Shown: piece by piece, positions 32,158 to 39,980 of the stretch
Numbering within the stretch: the stretch's first letter is position 1
Layout of the letters: the number at the start of each line of letters is the position of its first letter
NCBI GenBank assembly: GCA_947631195.1
Contig: CANRKK010000011.1
Location: 1-52,435, forward strand
DNA from: an uncultured Clostridia bacterium
GTDB taxonomy: Bacteria > Bacillota > Clostridia > Christensenellales > Borkfalkiaceae
Direction: 5' to 3'
Length of the DNA: 52,435 nucleotides
Program-made: the position numbers and the translations under genes
Notes under the pieces: model-generated
What the model was told of the DNA's origin: nothing
Databases searched by the model: none
What the model saw: only the letters and a program-made list of their open reading frames with translations

Positions 32158-34782
32158 AATTTTTGTTTTGAGGACGCGGAGAGCTGCCTGAAAAAGCTGA
32201 AAACAACCCGCGGCGGGCTGACTTCCGCCGAGGCCGCGGAGCGCGTCAAAGCGTACGGCAAAAACGCCATCGAGAACGGAAAGAGCGCGGGCGTGGTGCG
32301 GCTTTTCTTGTCGCAGTTTTCCGATTTTATGACTATCCTTTTGATTGTCGCGGCGGTCATATCGGGGATAATCGCGGCCGTAACCCGCGACAAATCCAAC
32401 CTCACCGACACGATTATAATTTTGGCGATCATATTTTTGAACGCGGCGGTGGGCACCGTGCAGCAATTCCGCGCGGACAGGGCCATAGAGAATTTAAAAA
32501 AGCTGTCTGCAAACACCTGCAGGGTGAGGCGGGGCGGCGCGGAAAGCGTCATTCCCTGCGCGGAGCTGACCGTGGGCGACATAGTGCTTTTGGAGGAGGG
32601 CAACGTGGTGCCCGCCGATTGCAGGATAATAGAGGAGCACGGCCTCAGGTGCGACGAGTCCGCGCTGACGGGCGAAAGCGTGGCCGTGGAAAAGAGCGCG
32701 GCGCGCATACGCGGCAACAAGGTCAGTTTGGGAGGCATGACAAACACGCTGTTCGGCTCCACGTTCGTCGTGGGCGGCAACTGCACGGCGGTGGTCACGG
32801 CGGTGGGTATGGGCACGGAAATGGGCAAAATAGCCGCCATGTTAAAGGACGAAAAGGCGGTCGCGACCCCCCTCGAAAAGAGCCTTTCCAAGCTCGGAAA
32901 AGCCATTACGTGTTTAGTTTTGGCCGTTACCGCGCTGATATTTATAATAGGCGTGGCCGTCCGCGGGGACAGCGTTATAGATAGCTTTATGACGGCCGTA
33001 TCCTTGGCCGTGGCCGCCATTCCCGAGGGCCTTCCCGCCGTCGTGACGATAATCATGTCCATGGGCGTGCAAAAGATGGCGGCGCGGCACGTCGTTATAA
33101 GGAAATTGAAGTCGGTGGAAACGTTGGGCTGCTGCAACGTCATTTGCACCGACAAGACGGGCACCCTCACCCAAAACAAGCTGAAAGTCGAGCAGGTGTT
33201 CGTCTTTCCCTCCCAAAGCGGGGAGTCCTCCAAAAAACTTCTCGCCTGCATGCGCGCCTGCGTGACGGTAAAGGGGCAGAGGGGGAACTATTTGGGCGAC
33301 CCCACCGAGATCGCCCTTATCAACTACGCCGACTCGCAAAATTTCAAATTCGGCTATAAAAAATCGGGCGAACTGCCCTTCACTTCCGAGCGCAAGATGA
33401 TGTCCTGCGCGGTGGAGGCGGAGGGCGAAAAGCTGCAGTTCACAAAGGGCGCGCCCGACTTTTTGATTGAAAAATGTGCATACGTGTTGAGTTTTTCGGG
33501 CGTGAGGCCGATAACCGCGGAGGACCGCGCCGAGATTTTGCGGCAAAACGACGAAATGACTACAAAAGCCCTCAGGGTGCTGGGCTTCGCTTACAGGCCC
33601 CTCGGCGGCGGGCTTAAAGAGAGCGGATTGATATTTATAGGGCTGGCGGGCATGTACGACGGCCTTAAAAAGGGCGTAAAGGAGGCGGTGGAGGAGTGCC
33701 GCACGGCGGGCATAAAGACCGTGATGATAACCGGCGACCACGTGCAGACGGCCCTGTCCATAGCCAAGACGCTTAATATAGCGCAGGACGCCGGGGAAGT
33801 GGTTACGGGCGAAACGCTGGACGGCCTCAGGGGCGAGGAGCGCGACAGGCGGATTTTGAACGCCGCGGTGTTTGCCCGCGTTTCCCCCAAGCACAAAAAT
33901 ATAATAGTCAAGTGCCTTAAAAAACACGGCCGCGTGGTGGCTATGACGGGCGACGGGATAAACGACGCCCCCGGCATAAAGAGCGCGGACATAGGCGTGT
34001 GCATGGGCGACGGCACCGACGTCACCAAAAACGCCTCGGACATGGTCATAACGGACAACAACTTTGCAACCATAGTGTGCGCCGTGCGTGAGGGCCGCAG
34101 AATCTCCCAAAACATAAAAAAGACGATACAGTTCTTTATTTCCACCAACCTTGCCGAAGTTCTGGCAATCTTTATAGCCTCCGTTTTCTTTTTTAAATTC
34201 GATTTTTTGCTCTCCACGCAGCTTTTGTGGCTCAACCTCATAACGGACAGCTTCCCCGTCCTCGCTCTCGGCGCGGAGAAGGAGGACCGCGGCATAATGA
34301 ACCGTCCGCCCGAACGTCCCGGCGAGGGCATATTTTCCAAAACGGCGGTGGCGGGAGTGGCCGCGGGAGGGGGATACATAACGGCGGTAACGGTGGGCGC
34401 GTTCGCCCTTTCGCTTGCGCTGTGGGGCAATGCCGTTGCAACCACCGTAACCTTTTTAACGCTCTCCTTTGCGGAGCTTTTCCACGCTTTCAACATCCGT
34501 TCGGAGCGTTCCTCGGCCTTTTTAGAAATGTTTTCCAACAAAATTCTGCTGGCCACCGTCGCCGCGGGGATTGCTATAAACGTCATTTTGTGCGCAACGC
34601 CCCTGTCCTCCGCGTTCGGGCTGGTCAACTTGGGCGCCGCGCAGTGGCTAACCGTGTTCGCCGCCTCGCTGTCGGTAATCCCCGCCATGGAACTGTATAA
34701 GTTAGTCCTCCGCAGCGTTTCCGCCAAAAAGGCCGCGCCCGTCCTCGGCTCCGCCCGCTTGCGGAAAACGACAGAACGATAG
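32152..34782 (+). CDS. Calcium-transporting P-type ATPase (P2A type)
   Basis: 876 residues. An ATP-driven Ca2+ exporter. Motifs: TGES (173-176), PEGLP in M4 (291-295), phosphorylation site D334 in CTDKTGTLT, KGAPD in the nucleotide domain, MITGDH, and TGDGINDAPGIKSADIG in the hinge. Site II calcium ligands known from SERCA are kept: the M4 glutamate (PEGLP), N and E in M5 (STNLAEV), N and D in M6 (LNLITDSFP). About ten membrane helices are expected. The start codon sits in a hairpin. It may be co-transcribed with the glycosyltransferase; the gene ends at a repeat region. Confidence 0.93.
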   Translation: MQNFCFEDAESCLKKLKTTRGGLTSAEAAERVKAYGKNAIENGKSAGVVRLFLSQFSDFMTILLIVAAVISGIIAAVTRDKSNLTDTIIILAIIFLNAAVGTVQQFRADRAIENLKKLSANTCRVRRGGAESVIPCAELTVGDIVLLEEGNVVPADCRIIEEHGLRCDESALTGESVAVEKSAARIRGNKVSLGGMTNTLFGSTFVVGGNCTAVVTAVGMGTEMGKIAAMLKDEKAVATPLEKSLSKLGKAITCLVLAVTALIFIIGVAVRGDSVIDSFMTAVSLAVAAIPEGLPAVVTIIMSMGVQKMAARHVVIRKLKSVETLGCCNVICTDKTGTLTQNKLKVEQVFVFPSQSGESSKKLLACMRACVTVKGQRGNYLGDPTEIALINYADSQNFKFGYKKSGELPFTSERKMMSCAVEAEGEKLQFTKGAPDFLIEKCAYVLSFSGVRPITAEDRAEILRQNDEMTTKALRVLGFAYRPLGGGLKESGLIFIGLAGMYDGLKKGVKEAVEECRTAGIKTVMITGDHVQTALSIAKTLNIAQDAGEVVTGETLDGLRGEERDRRILNAAVFARVSPKHKNIIVKCLKKHGRVVAMTGDGINDAPGIKSADIGVCMGDGTDVTKNASDMVITDNNFATIVCAVREGRRISQNIKKTIQFFISTNLAEVLAIFIASVFFFKFDFLLSTQLLWLNLITDSFPVLALGAEKEDRGIMNRPPERPGEGIFSKTAVAGVAAGGGYITAVTVGAFALSLALWGNAVATTVTFLTLSFAELFHAFNIRSERSSAFLEMFSNKILLATVAAGIAINVILCATPLSSAFGLVNLGAAQWLTVFAASLSVIPAMELYKLVLRSVSAKKAAPVLGSARLRKTTER

Positions 34783-35284
34783 GAATTGCATCGCAATTTA
34801 AAATAATTGCAAAGCAAGTTAAGCCGTGTCATTTTGAGCGTGAGCGAAGCGGTAAGCGAAATAATCCCCATGTGGGCTGGTCGAGGCTGTTTGGAATGGC
34901 AACCCAATCTTGCCCTCTTCCGTGTCAACGGGGGAGGGTGCCCTGAAAGGGCGGGTGGGAGAAGCGCAATACATATATTTATTTCTGGGCGAAACGAGCG
35001 TTACAACCTCAACTTGCGTTAGCCATACATTCCGCTGAGCGCTACAAACCGTTTCAAAAAGGTTCACAAAAAAGCAGACGTTCGACGATGTCTGCTTTTT
35101 TCGTGAGTTTGAGGGCTGCTCGCCCTCTTTGCGCCATAATTAAGGGCGCACCATAATATAATGGCGCAAATTCACCCCGCTCAGGCGCAAGTGTGCGCAA
35201 ATTGGGTGCGCCGGCGCAGGGAAACCCTGCTTGCGCCGTAAATTATTTTAGAATAATTATAATAAACATTAAAGTTCAACAAAC
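34783..35284. repeat. Repeat mosaic after the calcium ATPase
   Basis: No gene is visible. It holds a unit with GGTAAGCGAAATAATCCCC and GGGCTGGTCGAGG (also at 25695), an inverted D element (about 34985-35060, with GTTAGCCATACATTCCGCTG), and A copy 7. Confidence 0.8.
35063..35250 (+). repeat. Repeat element A, copy 7
   Basis: H1 has arms TCACAAAAAAGCAGAC / GTCTGCTTTTTTCGTGA, sharing only the outer bases with the other copies. H2 is TTTGCGCCAT (35128-35137) / ATGGCGCAAA (35161-35170), perfect. H3 is GCAGGG-AAA-CCCTGC with GCGC outer pairs. Confidence 0.8.
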
Positions 35285-35315
35285 AAAAAAGGGCGGAGGC
35301 CAAAAGCCTCCGCCC
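35285..35315 (-). terminator. Terminator of the zinc-ribbon gene
   Basis: GGGCGGAGGC (35291-35300) pairs with GCCTCCGCCC (35306-35315); on the minus strand a T run follows (A run 35285-35290). Confidence 0.9.
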
Positions 35316-35337
35316 CAAATGGAACATTTATATATCT

Positions 35338-35547
35338 TTATTTTTGTAACTTGTTATTTTTTAAATCCTGTTCAAGCAGTTTAAAAAAACCGTCCCTATC
35401 CTCCTGGGAGGCGTTTTCAAGAGCCTCGAAAAACTCGTCGATTTTTTTATCCAAATCCGTGTCGGAGTCTTTGGGTATTTTAGTTCCGCATTCGGGACAA
35501 AAATTCGCGTCGCCCACAGCCTTTTTACATTTCGGACAATCAGCCAT
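35338..35547 (-). CDS. Small zinc-ribbon protein
   Basis: 69 residues. An N-terminal zinc ribbon has C4-x2-C7 and C17-x2-C20 (CPKC ... CPEC), followed by an acidic helical tail (about 30-69). The ATG at 35547 was chosen because GGGGG lies upstream and the family starts there; the frame continues upstream without sense. A good promoter and terminator surround it, so it is a real single gene. Such ribbons often mediate protein or nucleic acid contacts; the function is unknown. Confidence 0.75.
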   Translation of the reverse strand: MADCPKCKKAVGDANFCPECGTKIPKDSDTDLDKKIDEFFEALENASQEDRDGFFKLLEQDLKNNKLQK

Positions 35548-35598
35548 ACAGTATTTCCCCCTAAAAAATTTATACAATTTAAGCCGTTCGGTATAATC

Positions 35599-35627
35599 AG
35601 TATAGCATATTTCAAAGTATAAAGCAA
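35599..35627 (-). promoter_or_regulatory. Promoter of the zinc-ribbon gene
   Basis: On the minus strand TTGCTT (35622-35627), 17-bp spacer, TATACT (35599-35604). Confidence 0.65.
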
Positions 35628-35647
35628 TGTTTTTATAAATAATTTTT

Positions 35648-35667
35648 CGCCGTTTCCGCAGAGCGGC
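35648..35667. repeat. Left copy of a 20-bp direct repeat flanking the AT-rich module
   Basis: CGCCGTTTCCGCAGAGCGGC occurs here and at 37165-37184, identical and in the same orientation, bracketing the HTH/lipoprotein/XRE genes. It can form a short GCCG/CGGC hairpin and resembles parts of the GCCGTTTCCC repeats elsewhere in the window. Confidence 0.7.
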
Positions 35668-35676
35668 GGTTCGCAC

Positions 35677-35707
35677 AAAAAATGACGGAGGCCCCAAAGT
35701 CTCCGTC
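35677..35707 (-). terminator. Terminator of the small HTH gene
   Basis: GACGGAG (35684-35690) pairs with CTCCGTC (35701-35707); on the minus strand ATTTTTT follows. Confidence 0.8.
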
Positions 35708-35758
35708 CGTTCTTGTTAGAGAGTAGCAGTAAAATAAATCGAATTTTTTATTAGAAAT

Positions 35759-35920
35759 TTACTTTACAAAAGGATTAGGATAGTCTTTCGGGATATGATA
35801 AGGACTGCCTTTTTTATCTTGCGTTATCCTTTTATCGCTCGTTTTTCTACACCAATCCGCAACTTTTCTTTGGGATACGCCCCAAAGTTCAGCAGCTTCT
35901 TTTGTTCCCATATCTGCCAT
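35759..35920 (-). CDS. Small helix-turn-helix protein (excisionase/MerR-like)
   Basis: 53 residues. The opening MGTKEAAELWGVSQRKVADW is a typical HTH_17/MerR-type helix-turn-helix, followed by a basic wing (KTSDKRITQDKKGSPYHIP). AAAGGAGAGG precedes the ATG. It starts 17 bp after the lipoprotein stop and ends 52 bp before a terminator, so it is probably the second gene of that transcript. It resembles excisionase-type or plasmid-type small DNA-binding proteins; no integrase is nearby. The second ATG, three codons in, is an alternative start. Confidence 0.7.
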   Translation of the reverse strand: MADMGTKEAAELWGVSQRKVADWCRKTSDKRITQDKKGSPYHIPKDYPNPFVK

Positions 35921-35937
35921 ATCCCTCTCCTTTTTAC

Positions 35938-36807
35938 TTATATTGTAGTAATTGCAATGCTTATTGATTGAGTTGTATTTTTTATTTCGATTGTTTTACC
36001 CTCCGACATGCGAGAGGACAGTGACATCGCAAGAGAAGAATAAGAATTCATATTTGTGTTTGGTTTAGTTTTATTTTTTAAGTCTTGTAATGTTTGATAT
36101 AGAGTATCACCGAATATGTGCTTTATTACTTTTTCTCCGTCTTCTGTTAAGTTCCTTATATCGCTTCGAGTCTGTATATCATATTCCACAACATTTGATT
36201 GTGCAATTACTCTATACTTACCCACAGGGATATCGTTAAAAGTTTTCTTCCCGTCCGTGTCCGTTTTCCCTAAATAAATTCCATATGAACTAAAATCATG
36301 GTCGTCATATATCGTGAAATCGTCAGGAAAACTTTGCAAATTTTCAGGTATTATAACTATGCGTGCGTTTTTATCGGCAAGTGTAGATGCGTTATAACCA
36401 TTTCTGTAAGTAACATCAATTGTTAAATTACCTAATTCCTGTTTGACTGTAACGGTACAGGAAGCAACTAGATTGTTTTGAGTTTTAGCTTGAATCAGCG
36501 CTGTACCGTTTGCAATAGCGGTAACATTACCTGTCGTGTCTACGGAAGCAATGGCTGTATTTACTGAAAGCCATTCGACTTTATTATTATCATTTAGTGG
36601 AGAAACAGTGGCATAAAGCTGATGGCTTTCTCCTATCGACATAGTAATATTGGTTTCAGAAAGAGTAATACTTGTTGGTTCAATATTGTTGTTTGTGTTG
36701 TTGTTTGTGTTGTTGTCTGCTTTGTTGCACGCCGATAATAAAAAAATGGCAGTAATGCAGACAAAACATAACAGTAAAATTAATTGTTTAAATTTTGTTT
36801 TTTTCAT
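35938..36807 (-). CDS. Lipoprotein with bacterial Ig-like (BIG2) domain
   Basis: 289 residues. Signal peptide with lipobox ending at C27 (FLLSAC), an Asn/Thr-rich spacer (about 30-42), a BIG2 domain (about 42-122, SITLSETNITMSIGE ... TVTVK), then a beta-rich part (about 125-215, resembling a peptidase-associated Ig-like fold) and a helical C-terminus of unknown type. The ATG at 36807 follows AAAGGAG; the upstream frame to 36870 crosses the operator region. Base composition is clearly more AT-rich than the surrounding genes, suggesting transfer. It is divergent from an XRE regulator and probably controlled by it. Confidence 0.8.
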   Translation of the reverse strand: MKKTKFKQLILLLCFVCITAIFLLSACNKADNNTNNNTNNNIEPTSITLSETNITMSIGESHQLYATVSPLNDNNKVEWLSVNTAIASVDTTGNVTAIANGTALIQAKTQNNLVASCTVTVKQELGNLTIDVTYRNGYNASTLADKNARIVIIPENLQSFPDDFTIYDDHDFSSYGIYLGKTDTDGKKTFNDIPVGKYRVIAQSNVVEYDIQTRSDIRNLTEDGEKVIKHIFGDTLYQTLQDLKNKTKPNTNMNSYSSLAMSLSSRMSEGKTIEIKNTTQSISIAITTI

Positions 36808-36840
36808 AATGTTGCTCCTTTGAATAAAAGATTCATCATT

Positions 36841-36892
36841 ATCATACACTAACCGACAGTTAGTTGTCAAGTAAAATCTAACTGATAGTTAT
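36841..36892. promoter_or_regulatory. Divergent control region with two CTAAC-N5-GTTA operators
   Basis: Minus-strand promoter TTGACA (36865-36870), 18-bp spacer, TATGAT (36841-36846). Two similar inverted sites, CTAACCGACAGTTAG (36849-36863) and CTAACTGATAGTTAT (36878-36892), have centres 29 bp apart; the first fills the spacer of that promoter. They are likely binding sites of the XRE protein encoded at 36916. Confidence 0.7.
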
Positions 36893-36915
36893 AAAATTTC
36901 AATAGGGAGGTTATT

Positions 36916-37119
36916 ATGGATTTAATAAAACAAAGATTGAGCCAGGAACTTAAAGCAAGTAACCTTACTACTATTGAAATTGCAAGAAGGGTGGGTATCT
37001 CCCCCGAAATGGTTACGCAGTATTCAACTACAAAAAAATTGCCTAAGCTGGATACTTTTGCGCGTATATGCAAGGAACTTGATTTATCTGCAAATTATAT
37101 TTTAGGGCTTGAAGATTAA
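36916..37119 (+). CDS. XRE family (Cro/CI-type) transcriptional regulator
   Basis: 67 residues, a single helix-turn-helix domain with TTIEIARRVGISPEMVTQYSTT as its core (about 18-40). It is preceded by AGGGAGG. It has no ligand or dimerisation domain beyond the C-terminal helix (LDLSANYILGLED), like small phage or element repressors. It is AT-rich like the divergent lipoprotein gene, and probably regulates both itself and that gene through the two sites in between. Confidence 0.88.
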   Translation: MDLIKQRLSQELKASNLTTIEIARRVGISPEMVTQYSTTKKLPKLDTFARICKELDLSANYILGLED

Positions 37120-37150
37120 AAGACGGACATTGATTTAACGTCCGTCTTTT
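37118..37150. terminator. Bidirectional terminator
   Basis: AAAAGACGGAC (37118-37128) and GTCCGTCTTTT (37140-37150) form an 11-bp hairpin with T runs in both directions, serving the XRE gene (plus) and the metallo-beta-lactamase gene (minus). Confidence 0.92.
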
Positions 37151-37164
37151 AAATGACGATAGTC

Positions 37165-37184
37165 CGCCGTTTCCGCAGAGCGGC
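37165..37184. repeat. Right copy of the 20-bp direct repeat
   Basis: Identical to 35648-35667; it lies between the bidirectional terminator and the end of the metallo-beta-lactamase gene. Confidence 0.7.
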
Positions 37185-37193
37185 AGGGAAAGG

Positions 37194-38399
37194 CTACACT
37201 GTTATGCTTTCCCCGTCCTGCAGCACATGCACGGCCCCGTCCGTTCCAAGGCTGTAAAACGCCTCGGGATATTCGGAATGTATGGGAATTATTGTCTTTG
37301 CCCCAGTTATGGCGCACACCCGACGTATTTGGTCTGCGCTTGCGTGGCCCGAAGTGTGCAGATATCTCAGGCTGCTGCCGTTTGCAACCGCCTCGTTTAC
37401 AAAGGAACTTTTATATTCGTCATAGGCGGGGTGGGACTTGTTCAGATAGCCCGTCCACATGGAATAGATAAGGACGTTGTCTGAAAAGGCGTTTAAAGCC
37501 TGCCTGGTTATGCGGTTTGTGCGGCCTATAAAGCAAAAGCCGCGCTCCGCCATCGCGCCGTGCAGATTTTTGCCGTACGCATAAACTTTACCGCGCCCGA
37601 AATCATAAAAAGAGGACTTGGCGTTTTGCGAAACGACGCGCAAAATCTTCGATTGGTAGTCGTCCTCGCACACGATAAACATTCGGTTTTCGGCTGCGGC
37701 CGCCCAAAAGAATTCGGCAATCGTGTCGATATTCGTCGAACTGCAAAGCACAAAAACGCTCTTGTTGTCATGCAAAATTTTTTGGGCCCGCTGCCCGAGC
37801 TGTCTCTCCGTCAAAATTGTTTCGCCGCGGCGGCTCATCATTGTTCCCTCAATAATGAGTGCGTCTATATCCCGCGCATATTTTTTGAACACTTCGGGCA
37901 TTTTTCGTCCGCGCGCGCCGTGCATGCGAAAATCGCCCGTATGCAGCGCCCGCTTGCCCCCCGATTCAACCAAAAACATATAGGCGTCGAACGCAGAGTG
38001 ATCTATGGCGTACGGCGTTATTTTCATGTCGGCTATACAAATGGGTTTGCCCGCTTCGTAGGTTTTAAAAGTTTCTACGCGCCCGAAATCCGTCCCGTTT
38101 TGTGCGTGAGCCGCCCGCTGCACAAGCGAGTATATCCGTTTGGCCGCGCTCCCCATATATATGGGCACGGACGGCAAAATCCTGTTATACATTCCCGCAT
38201 GGTCGCCGTGATAGTGGGTGATAAACACGCCCCCGCACTGCGCATTTCCGCAGGTTACGCCCTCTATTTCAAGCGGGGCGTTCCCGTCAAAAGGAGGCAA
38301 TTCTTCGCCCGCGTCTATTATTATCCGCGCGTCCTCAGTTTTTATTTCTGTAACGCAGCCGCCTATCCTGTGCGTCCCCCTGTAAATTTTAATCTGCAT
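37194..38399 (-). CDS. Metallo-beta-lactamase/beta-CASP nuclease, RNase J-like
   Basis: 401 residues. Metal site HYHGDH (62-67), H134 and D156 in HTGDFR. Beta-CASP features follow: acidic residue in IIEGT (E184, motif A), H348/H352 in HTSGHAS (motif B) and H374 in IPIHSE (motif C region). These mark enzymes that act on nucleic acid, such as RNase J and CPSF73, rather than small molecules. It is shorter than RNase J (about 555 residues) and lacks its C-terminal domain. The start codon lies one base after the stop of a PD-(D/E)XK nuclease gene, so the two form an operon and probably work together. Confidence 0.85.
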   Translation of the reverse strand: MQIKIYRGTHRIGGCVTEIKTEDARIIIDAGEELPPFDGNAPLEIEGVTCGNAQCGGVFITHYHGDHAGMYNRILPSVPIYMGSAAKRIYSLVQRAAHAQNGTDFGRVETFKTYEAGKPICIADMKITPYAIDHSAFDAYMFLVESGGKRALHTGDFRMHGARGRKMPEVFKKYARDIDALIIEGTMMSRRGETILTERQLGQRAQKILHDNKSVFVLCSSTNIDTIAEFFWAAAAENRMFIVCEDDYQSKILRVVSQNAKSSFYDFGRGKVYAYGKNLHGAMAERGFCFIGRTNRITRQALNAFSDNVLIYSMWTGYLNKSHPAYDEYKSSFVNEAVANGSSLRYLHTSGHASADQIRRVCAITGAKTIIPIHSEYPEAFYSLGTDGAVHVLQDGESITV

Positions 38400-38400
38400 G

Positions 38401-39195
38401 TCAGCGCAAAGCCTCCCAGATTTCCCGCAGGGAGGGTTCGCCCGCCGTCCACATCACGTTCCCCCTGCCGAGGCTATTTTCGATTATATCGATTGTGCGG
38501 ACTGCGTTTACGTCCGTTTGATAGACGAGCAGTTTTACGGGCTCCGCTATGCTCAACGGGGGCTTGAACTCCGTGCCGAACAGCCTGTTTACTATATCCG
38601 TATAGCGGCAGTACTGTTCAACTATCGTGCCGCGTTGCGCGGCAACGGAGGAGGTGTAGCTCTTCACCTGTCCGATAACTTCGGGAGTGCGGCCCTCCGC
38701 GCATTTAACGCGCCTGTCCGAAAATACTTTGCCCTCCGCAAACATCAGCTCGCGTGTGATGGTGTTAAACAGCAGCAGGTCGCATTTTTGTACGTCCCGT
38801 CCGTTTAAATTTACCTCTATATCCAGCACAACTACGTCCGAACCCTGCCCTGCGCCGTAGGTGTGGCGGTATAGACCGTCCAAAAGCCGCCTTTCGGCCG
38901 CTCCGCCCTTTTGGTTGGTGAATTTGTTTGCGTTTTCGGCTTTGGCCCTTTCGTATGGGTCGGCAATTTCCGCGCCGCGGCTATATATGGAGTAGCGGGG
39001 GTCGCGCACAAACCTGCCGTTTGCAAATTTGTACAGCCGCCCGCCCTTGTAATAAAAGTGGAGCTCGTTCATGCGGACGGCCGGGAAAACTTCGCCCGCC
39101 AACACGTCCGCCTTTAACCGCCCGAACAGTTCCGCGTTTTGCCCGGTGGTCATCCGTTTGATTTTGTCGTCCCCGAATTTTCTTAAAAATCCCAT
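38401..39195 (-). CDS. Predicted PD-(D/E)XK nuclease (RecB/Cas4-like core)
   Basis: 264 residues, family not recognised by name. The fold signature is complete: E101 in the first helix, D139 (KCDLLLFN), E154-G-K156 (MFAEGK) and Q176-x3-Y180 (GQVKSY), the QxxxY motif of RecB and Cas4 nucleases. No Cas4-type cysteine cluster, no helicase domain and no signal peptide are visible. The ATG at 39195 follows GGAGGGG; the upstream frame runs into the tRNA and is not used. It is transcribed with the beta-CASP gene. A role in defence or DNA/RNA repair is inferred from the pairing of two nucleases beside a tRNA gene. Confidence 0.65.
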   Translation of the reverse strand: MGFLRKFGDDKIKRMTTGQNAELFGRLKADVLAGEVFPAVRMNELHFYYKGGRLYKFANGRFVRDPRYSIYSRGAEIADPYERAKAENANKFTNQKGGAAERRLLDGLYRHTYGAGQGSDVVVLDIEVNLNGRDVQKCDLLLFNTITRELMFAEGKVFSDRRVKCAEGRTPEVIGQVKSYTSSVAAQRGTIVEQYCRYTDIVNRLFGTEFKPPLSIAEPVKLLVYQTDVNAVRTIDIIENSLGRGNVMWTAGEPSLREIWEALR

Positions 39196-39258
39196 AACGT
39201 CCCCTCCGTATTGCCGTTTATATTCAATATGATGGTAACTTATTTCAATCAAAAAGTC

Positions 39259-39290
39259 AACAGACGGAGGCAAAAGCGCCTCCGTCTGTT
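39259..39290 (-). terminator. Terminator of tRNA-Ala(GGC)
   Basis: A 13-bp perfect stem (39259-39271 with 39278-39290) just after the tRNA CCA end; on the minus strand it is followed by GACTTTTT. The -35 of the nuclease gene may overlap its T-rich end. Confidence 0.8.
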
Positions 39291-39293
39291 CTG

Positions 39294-39369
<76 letters not shown>

Positions 39370-39498
39370 AAGTATAGATAAAATATTAAGTTTTCCGTTT
39401 CAAACGAGTGAATGTCATTGCGGCTTGTCGTAGGAACTCCTCCAAGCCGAATGCAGTTTTGGCGGCAAGCGCCAAACGTCGCCCTTCGGGCTCGCGCA

Positions 39499-39524
39499 AG
39501 CGCTACCAACTGCGCTACAACCCC
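39499..39524 (-). pseudogene. 5' fragment of a tRNA gene
   Basis: On the minus strand GGGGTTGTAGCGCAGTTGG-TAGCGC gives an acceptor 5' strand and a complete D arm (GCGC-AGTTGGTA-GCGC), then turns into hairpin-rich sequence (TTGCGCGAGCCCGAAGGGC) with no anticodon or T arm. Confidence 0.6.
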
Positions 39525-39612
39525 ATATGCATTAAATTTTATATTTTTGAACTGCGCAAAAGCAAGTTAAGTGCAAGCGCAATAAAGAAACTGAGGTCAA
39601 GCGTTACGCTTG

Positions 39613-39630
39613 CAACTGAGCTATATCCCC
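39613..39630 (-). pseudogene. 18-nt 5' fragment identical to tRNA-Ala(GGC)
   Basis: GGGGATATAGCTCAGTTG on the minus strand equals the first 18 nt of the intact tRNA at 39294-39369, then switches in the D loop to the repeat hairpin CAAGCGTAACGCTTG. Confidence 0.7.
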
Positions 39631-39980
39631 AAAATGTCAAAACGTATTAAGTTTTTTGCAAATTTTTTCAGTTTAATGGGCGGCTGTTTTGTCATTAAAT
39701 GCAATTTATGCGCCTCGACCAAGCGGACCGCCTATCACCAACGTACCATATTGTACCACATTAAAACGTTCAAGTCAATAGCGGAGGGGTAAATTTTTCA
39801 GAAGCGCGCAGGGTATTTTTATTTTGCGCCTTAGCGTATTCGGCGCGGCGAAAAAATACAAAAACCGCATAATCGGGCGCGGCAGGTATGCTTTTATGTT
39901 ATGATACTCATATGCAATCGGTATTTTACAAAACGGGCGGCGCGTGCTACCATAAATCTATAAACGCGTAGGAGGACGCT

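Larger units (their letters stand above)
39370..39980. other. Gap with tRNA fragments and repeat pieces
   Basis: No gene is visible. It contains two 5' tRNA fragments, a hairpin unit (39466-39500, CGCCCTTCGGGC), a D-type piece (about 39580-39612, with CAAGCGTTACGCTTG) and unassigned sequence from 39640 to the ribosome binding site of the pyrophosphatase gene. A weak promoter TTTACA-N17-TACCAT lies near 39923-39952. Confidence 0.6.

Noticed and set aside
35759-37119. Prophage remnant
   Set aside because: The XRE and excisionase-like proteins suggest an element, but no integrase, structural or replication gene is present, so I report a small module only.
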